NCBI GenBank assembly: GCA_937957805.1
Contig: CALFXW010000247.1
Location: 1 to 8,331, forward strand
From: an uncultured Sphingopyxis sp.
GTDB taxonomy: Bacteria; Pseudomonadota; Alphaproteobacteria; Sphingomonadales; Sphingomonadaceae
Length of the DNA: 8,331 bases
Direction: 5' to 3'
Each line of letters opens with the position of its first letter. The first letter of the stretch is position 1. The notes beneath the pieces were generated by a model. It was given only the letters and a program-made list of their open reading frames with translations, was not told where the DNA came from and searched no databases. Positions 6,816 through 8,331 of the stretch are shown piece after piece. The translations under genes and the position numbers were made by a program.

Positions 6816-8044
6816 ATCTGCCCATGTTTTTTTGCGCCCAACTGGACGGCAATCGGCGTGTCGCCGGGCAGGATGCGCGCCATCGCGTCAGTGACCACAA
6901 CGCCATCGATGCGCACCGCCCTTTCGGCAATTTTGCGCTTTGCTTCATTGTTGGAGGCAACAAAACCCAAGGCTTTCAAAATATTGGCGACGCTATCGCC
7001 TTCCGCTGCGATGGCGACACTGGCGATACCCCCGGCCATGGTGCCTTGTTCAAATATCTTTGCCGCGCTGTCGGCCGCATCTGCCGCAGCTTCTGCCCCA
7101 CGGCACATGGCGGTGGCGAGATTGGCGAGGATTTTTTTCGCATCATTTATTTCGCTGCCACCCAATTGGCTGAGGCGGCGCACCTCATCCATCGGCAGGT
7201 CGGTGAAAAGCGCCAGAAAGCGCCCGACATCTCGGTCATCGCAATTGCGCCAATATTGCCAATAATCATGCGCCGATAATTGGTCGGGGTTGAGCCAGAC
7301 CGCGCCCGATGCCGTCTTGCCCATTTTCGCGCCATTGGCGGTGGTGAGCAGCGGGGTGGTAACACCGAACAATTCCGTCCCGTCCATCCGCCGCGCCAAC
7401 TCTATGCCGTTGACGATATTGCCCCATTGGTCTGACCCCCCCATTTGCAGGCGTGCGCCATGGCTGCGTGACAATTCCCGGAAATCATAGGCTTGCAAAA
7501 TCATATAGTTGAATTCGAGGAAGGTGAGCGGCTGTTCGCGGTCAAGCCGCAATTTCACCGAATCAAAGGTCAGCATGCGGTTGATGGTGAAATGCGTCCC
7601 GACGGTGCGCAGCACCTCCACATAGCCCAATTGGTCGAGCCAATCGGCATTATTCACCATCACCGCATCACTTGGCCCGTCGCCAAAGGTCAGAAATGGT
7701 TCAAAAATCCGCCGGATGGAGGCGATGTTGGCTGCAATGTCCGCATCGGTCAGCATCTGGCGCGAAGCATCGCGCCCCGATGGGTCGCCAATCTTGGTGG
7801 TGCCGCCGCCCATCAGGACGATCGGCTTATGTCCTGCCTGCTGCATCCGCCGCAGCAGCATGATTTGCACCAAAGAGCCGACGTGGAGCGAGGGGGCGGT
7901 GGCGTCAAAACCGATATAGCCGGGGATGTTTTCTTTGGCCGCCAGCGCGTCGAGCGCCGCCGCGTTCGTCATCTGGTGGATATAGCCGCGTTCGTCGAGT
8001 AAGCGGACAAGGTCGGATGTGAAGGCGCTGTTATCTGTCGTCAT
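6803..8044 (-). CDS. tyrS: Tyrosyl-tRNA synthetase
   Basis: TyrS charges tRNA-Tyr with tyrosine in the cytoplasm through a tyrosyl-adenylate intermediate. The 413-residue protein is full length for the bacterial class Ic enzyme. I see the active-site entry YIGFDATAPSLHVGSL (43-58) with the HIGH-type motif as HVGS (54-57), GDPSGR (86-91), the tyrosine-binding set Y180, Q184 and D187 (NYMILQAYDF), GGSDQWGN (202-209), and the KMSKS-type loop as KMGKT (240-244). An S4 RNA-binding domain, which contacts the tRNA, closes the protein from about residue 352 (ILKALGFVASNNEAKRKI). The ATG at 8044 is chosen by family fit (DLVRLLDERGYIHQ soon after it). No Shine-Dalgarno sequence is visible before it; the leader is C-rich. 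The gene is divergent from the DOMON-like gene with 31 bp between starts, so its promoter must lie inside that neighbour. Confidence 0.98.
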   Translation of the reverse strand: MTTDNSAFTSDLVRLLDERGYIHQMTNAAALDALAAKENIPGYIGFDATAPSLHVGSLVQIMLLRRMQQAGHKPIVLMGGGTTKIGDPSGRDASRQMLTDADIAANIASIRRIFEPFLTFGDGPSDAVMVNNADWLDQLGYVEVLRTVGTHFTINRMLTFDSVKLRLDREQPLTFLEFNYMILQAYDFRELSRSHGARLQMGGSDQWGNIVNGIELARRMDGTELFGVTTPLLTTANGAKMGKTASGAVWLNPDQLSAHDYWQYWRNCDDRDVGRFLALFTDLPMDEVRRLSQLGGSEINDAKKILANLATAMCRGAEAAADAADSAAKIFEQGTMAGGIASVAIAAEGDSVANILKALGFVASNNEAKRKIAERAVRIDGVVVTDAMARILPGDTPIAVQLGAKKHGQIAAK

Positions 8045-8063
8045 GGCGCGGCGCGCCTAGCAT

Positions 8064-8072
8064 GGGGAGGGG
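8064..8072 (+). promoter_or_regulatory. Strong ribosome binding site before a TTG start
   Basis: GGGGAGGGG contains the core GGAGG (8066-8070) with 5 bases to the TTG at 8076. It is the best ribosome binding site in the window and decides the start of the DOMON-like gene, whose frame has no ATG until 8127. Confidence 0.75.
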
Positions 8073-8075
8073 CGA

Positions 8076-8331
8076 TTGGCCAATATATTGCGCGAAAATT
8101 GCGCGGATCTGGTTGCGCATAATGGCATGGCTGCAGGCGGGGTCGATGCGATCCATGTCGCATGGCAATGTCTGGATGGTGATTTGCTGAGCCTGCGCTT
8201 TGTGGTGACGGGCGCTGGTGATCAACTGGCGTTGCCGCCGCGCGCCGCCAAACCCCAGCGGCGCGATGGACTGTGGCAGGCGACCTGTTTTGAAATGTTC
8301 GCCGCGACCGATGCGGGCTATGCCGAATATA
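8076..8331 (+). CDS. DOMON-like domain protein, N-terminal part (3' end outside window)
   Basis: The frame opens after a TAG at 8058-8060 and runs to the window end, giving 85 complete codons. I start it at TTG 8076 because of the GGAGG site 5 bases upstream; ATG 8127 is the alternative, but it has no such site and would cut off the ADLVAHN segment. Visible features are an early LVAHNG segment, a beta-rich stretch (LLSLRFVVTG, about 38-47), LPPRAAKPQRRDGLWQATCF (about 54-73) and EMF. The R-R-D-x-LW-x-x-TCFE signature is what I recall from alphaproteobacterial DOMON-like proteins, a beta-sandwich fold related to sugar- or heme-binding domains, with no established role. No signal peptide is visible, so a cytoplasmic location is likely. 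About half the protein is probably missing. It is divergent from tyrS, so co-regulation with tyrS is possible. The family call rests on recognition of one signature. Confidence 0.7.
   Translation, partial: MANILRENCADLVAHNGMAAGGVDAIHVAWQCLDGDLLSLRFVVTGAGDQLALPPRAAKPQRRDGLWQATCFEMFAATDAGYAEY
8081..8118. repeat. Palindrome and TTGCGC repeats inside the start of the DOMON-like gene
   Basis: CAATATATTG (8081-8090) is a perfect 10-bp palindrome. It overlaps the first of three TTGCGC copies (8088-8093, 8099-8104, 8113-8118). The first two copies are part of an ATTGCGCG pair with an 11-bp period. This is the stretch where a tyrS promoter would have to lie; TATATT on the minus strand could serve as a -10, but no good -35 is found 17 bases upstream. 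The repeats also lie in coding sequence, so chance is quite possible. Confidence 0.3.

Noticed and set aside
7450..8044. T-box riboswitch or attenuator associated with tyrS
   Set aside because: T-boxes are a Gram-positive feature and there is no leader space: the upstream gene starts 31 bp away.
8031..8225. 64-residue minus-strand frame before tyrS as a real gene
   Set aside because: Most of it is antisense to the DOMON-like gene and has no ribosome binding site. Only its last 10 codons are considered, as a possible leader frame.

Overview
The window looks like a chromosomal core region of an alphaproteobacterium, most likely a sphingomonad (Sphingomonadales). This rests on the gene order recG / sdhE-mfd, the high-GC coding style and the alphaproteobacterial character of the proteins. 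It is an inference from reading, not from a database search. Coding density is very high. The longest non-coding stretch is the 92 bp between tyrS and the PilZ gene. I see no tRNA, rRNA, CRISPR array, insertion sequence or prophage gene.

Layout from left to right. Positions 1-510 (+) are the C-terminal part of an EAL-domain cyclic-di-GMP phosphodiesterase. It runs tail to tail into mfd and overlaps it by 15 bp. mfd (496-3969, -) encodes the transcription-repair coupling factor. It is preceded by sdhE (3966-4229, -), the succinate dehydrogenase flavinylation factor, and the two share an ATGA stop/start overlap. A 66-bp divergent spacer separates sdhE from recG (4296-6374, +), the branched-DNA helicase. 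recG converges with a small stand-alone PilZ-domain gene (6384-6710, -), leaving only 9 bp between the stop codons. Upstream of the PilZ gene and on the same strand lies tyrS (6803-8044, -), tyrosyl-tRNA synthetase. It is divergent, across only 31 bp, from a gene cut by the window end (8076 onward, +). That gene starts with TTG behind a strong ribosome binding site and resembles the DOMON-like domain proteins of alphaproteobacteria.

Functional themes: genome maintenance (two related superfamily 2 helicases, Mfd and RecG, transcribed from one divergent region), respiration-enzyme maturation (SdhE), translation (TyrS) and cyclic-di-GMP signalling (an EAL enzyme at one side, a PilZ receptor at the other).

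I found no convincing new biological system. The points worth a second look are regulatory and organisational: the compact divergent sdhE-mfd/recG region, the tyrS start with no ribosome binding site and a short overlapping upstream frame, the TTG-started DOMON-like gene that must carry the tyrS promoter inside it, and the PilZ gene behind tyrS.
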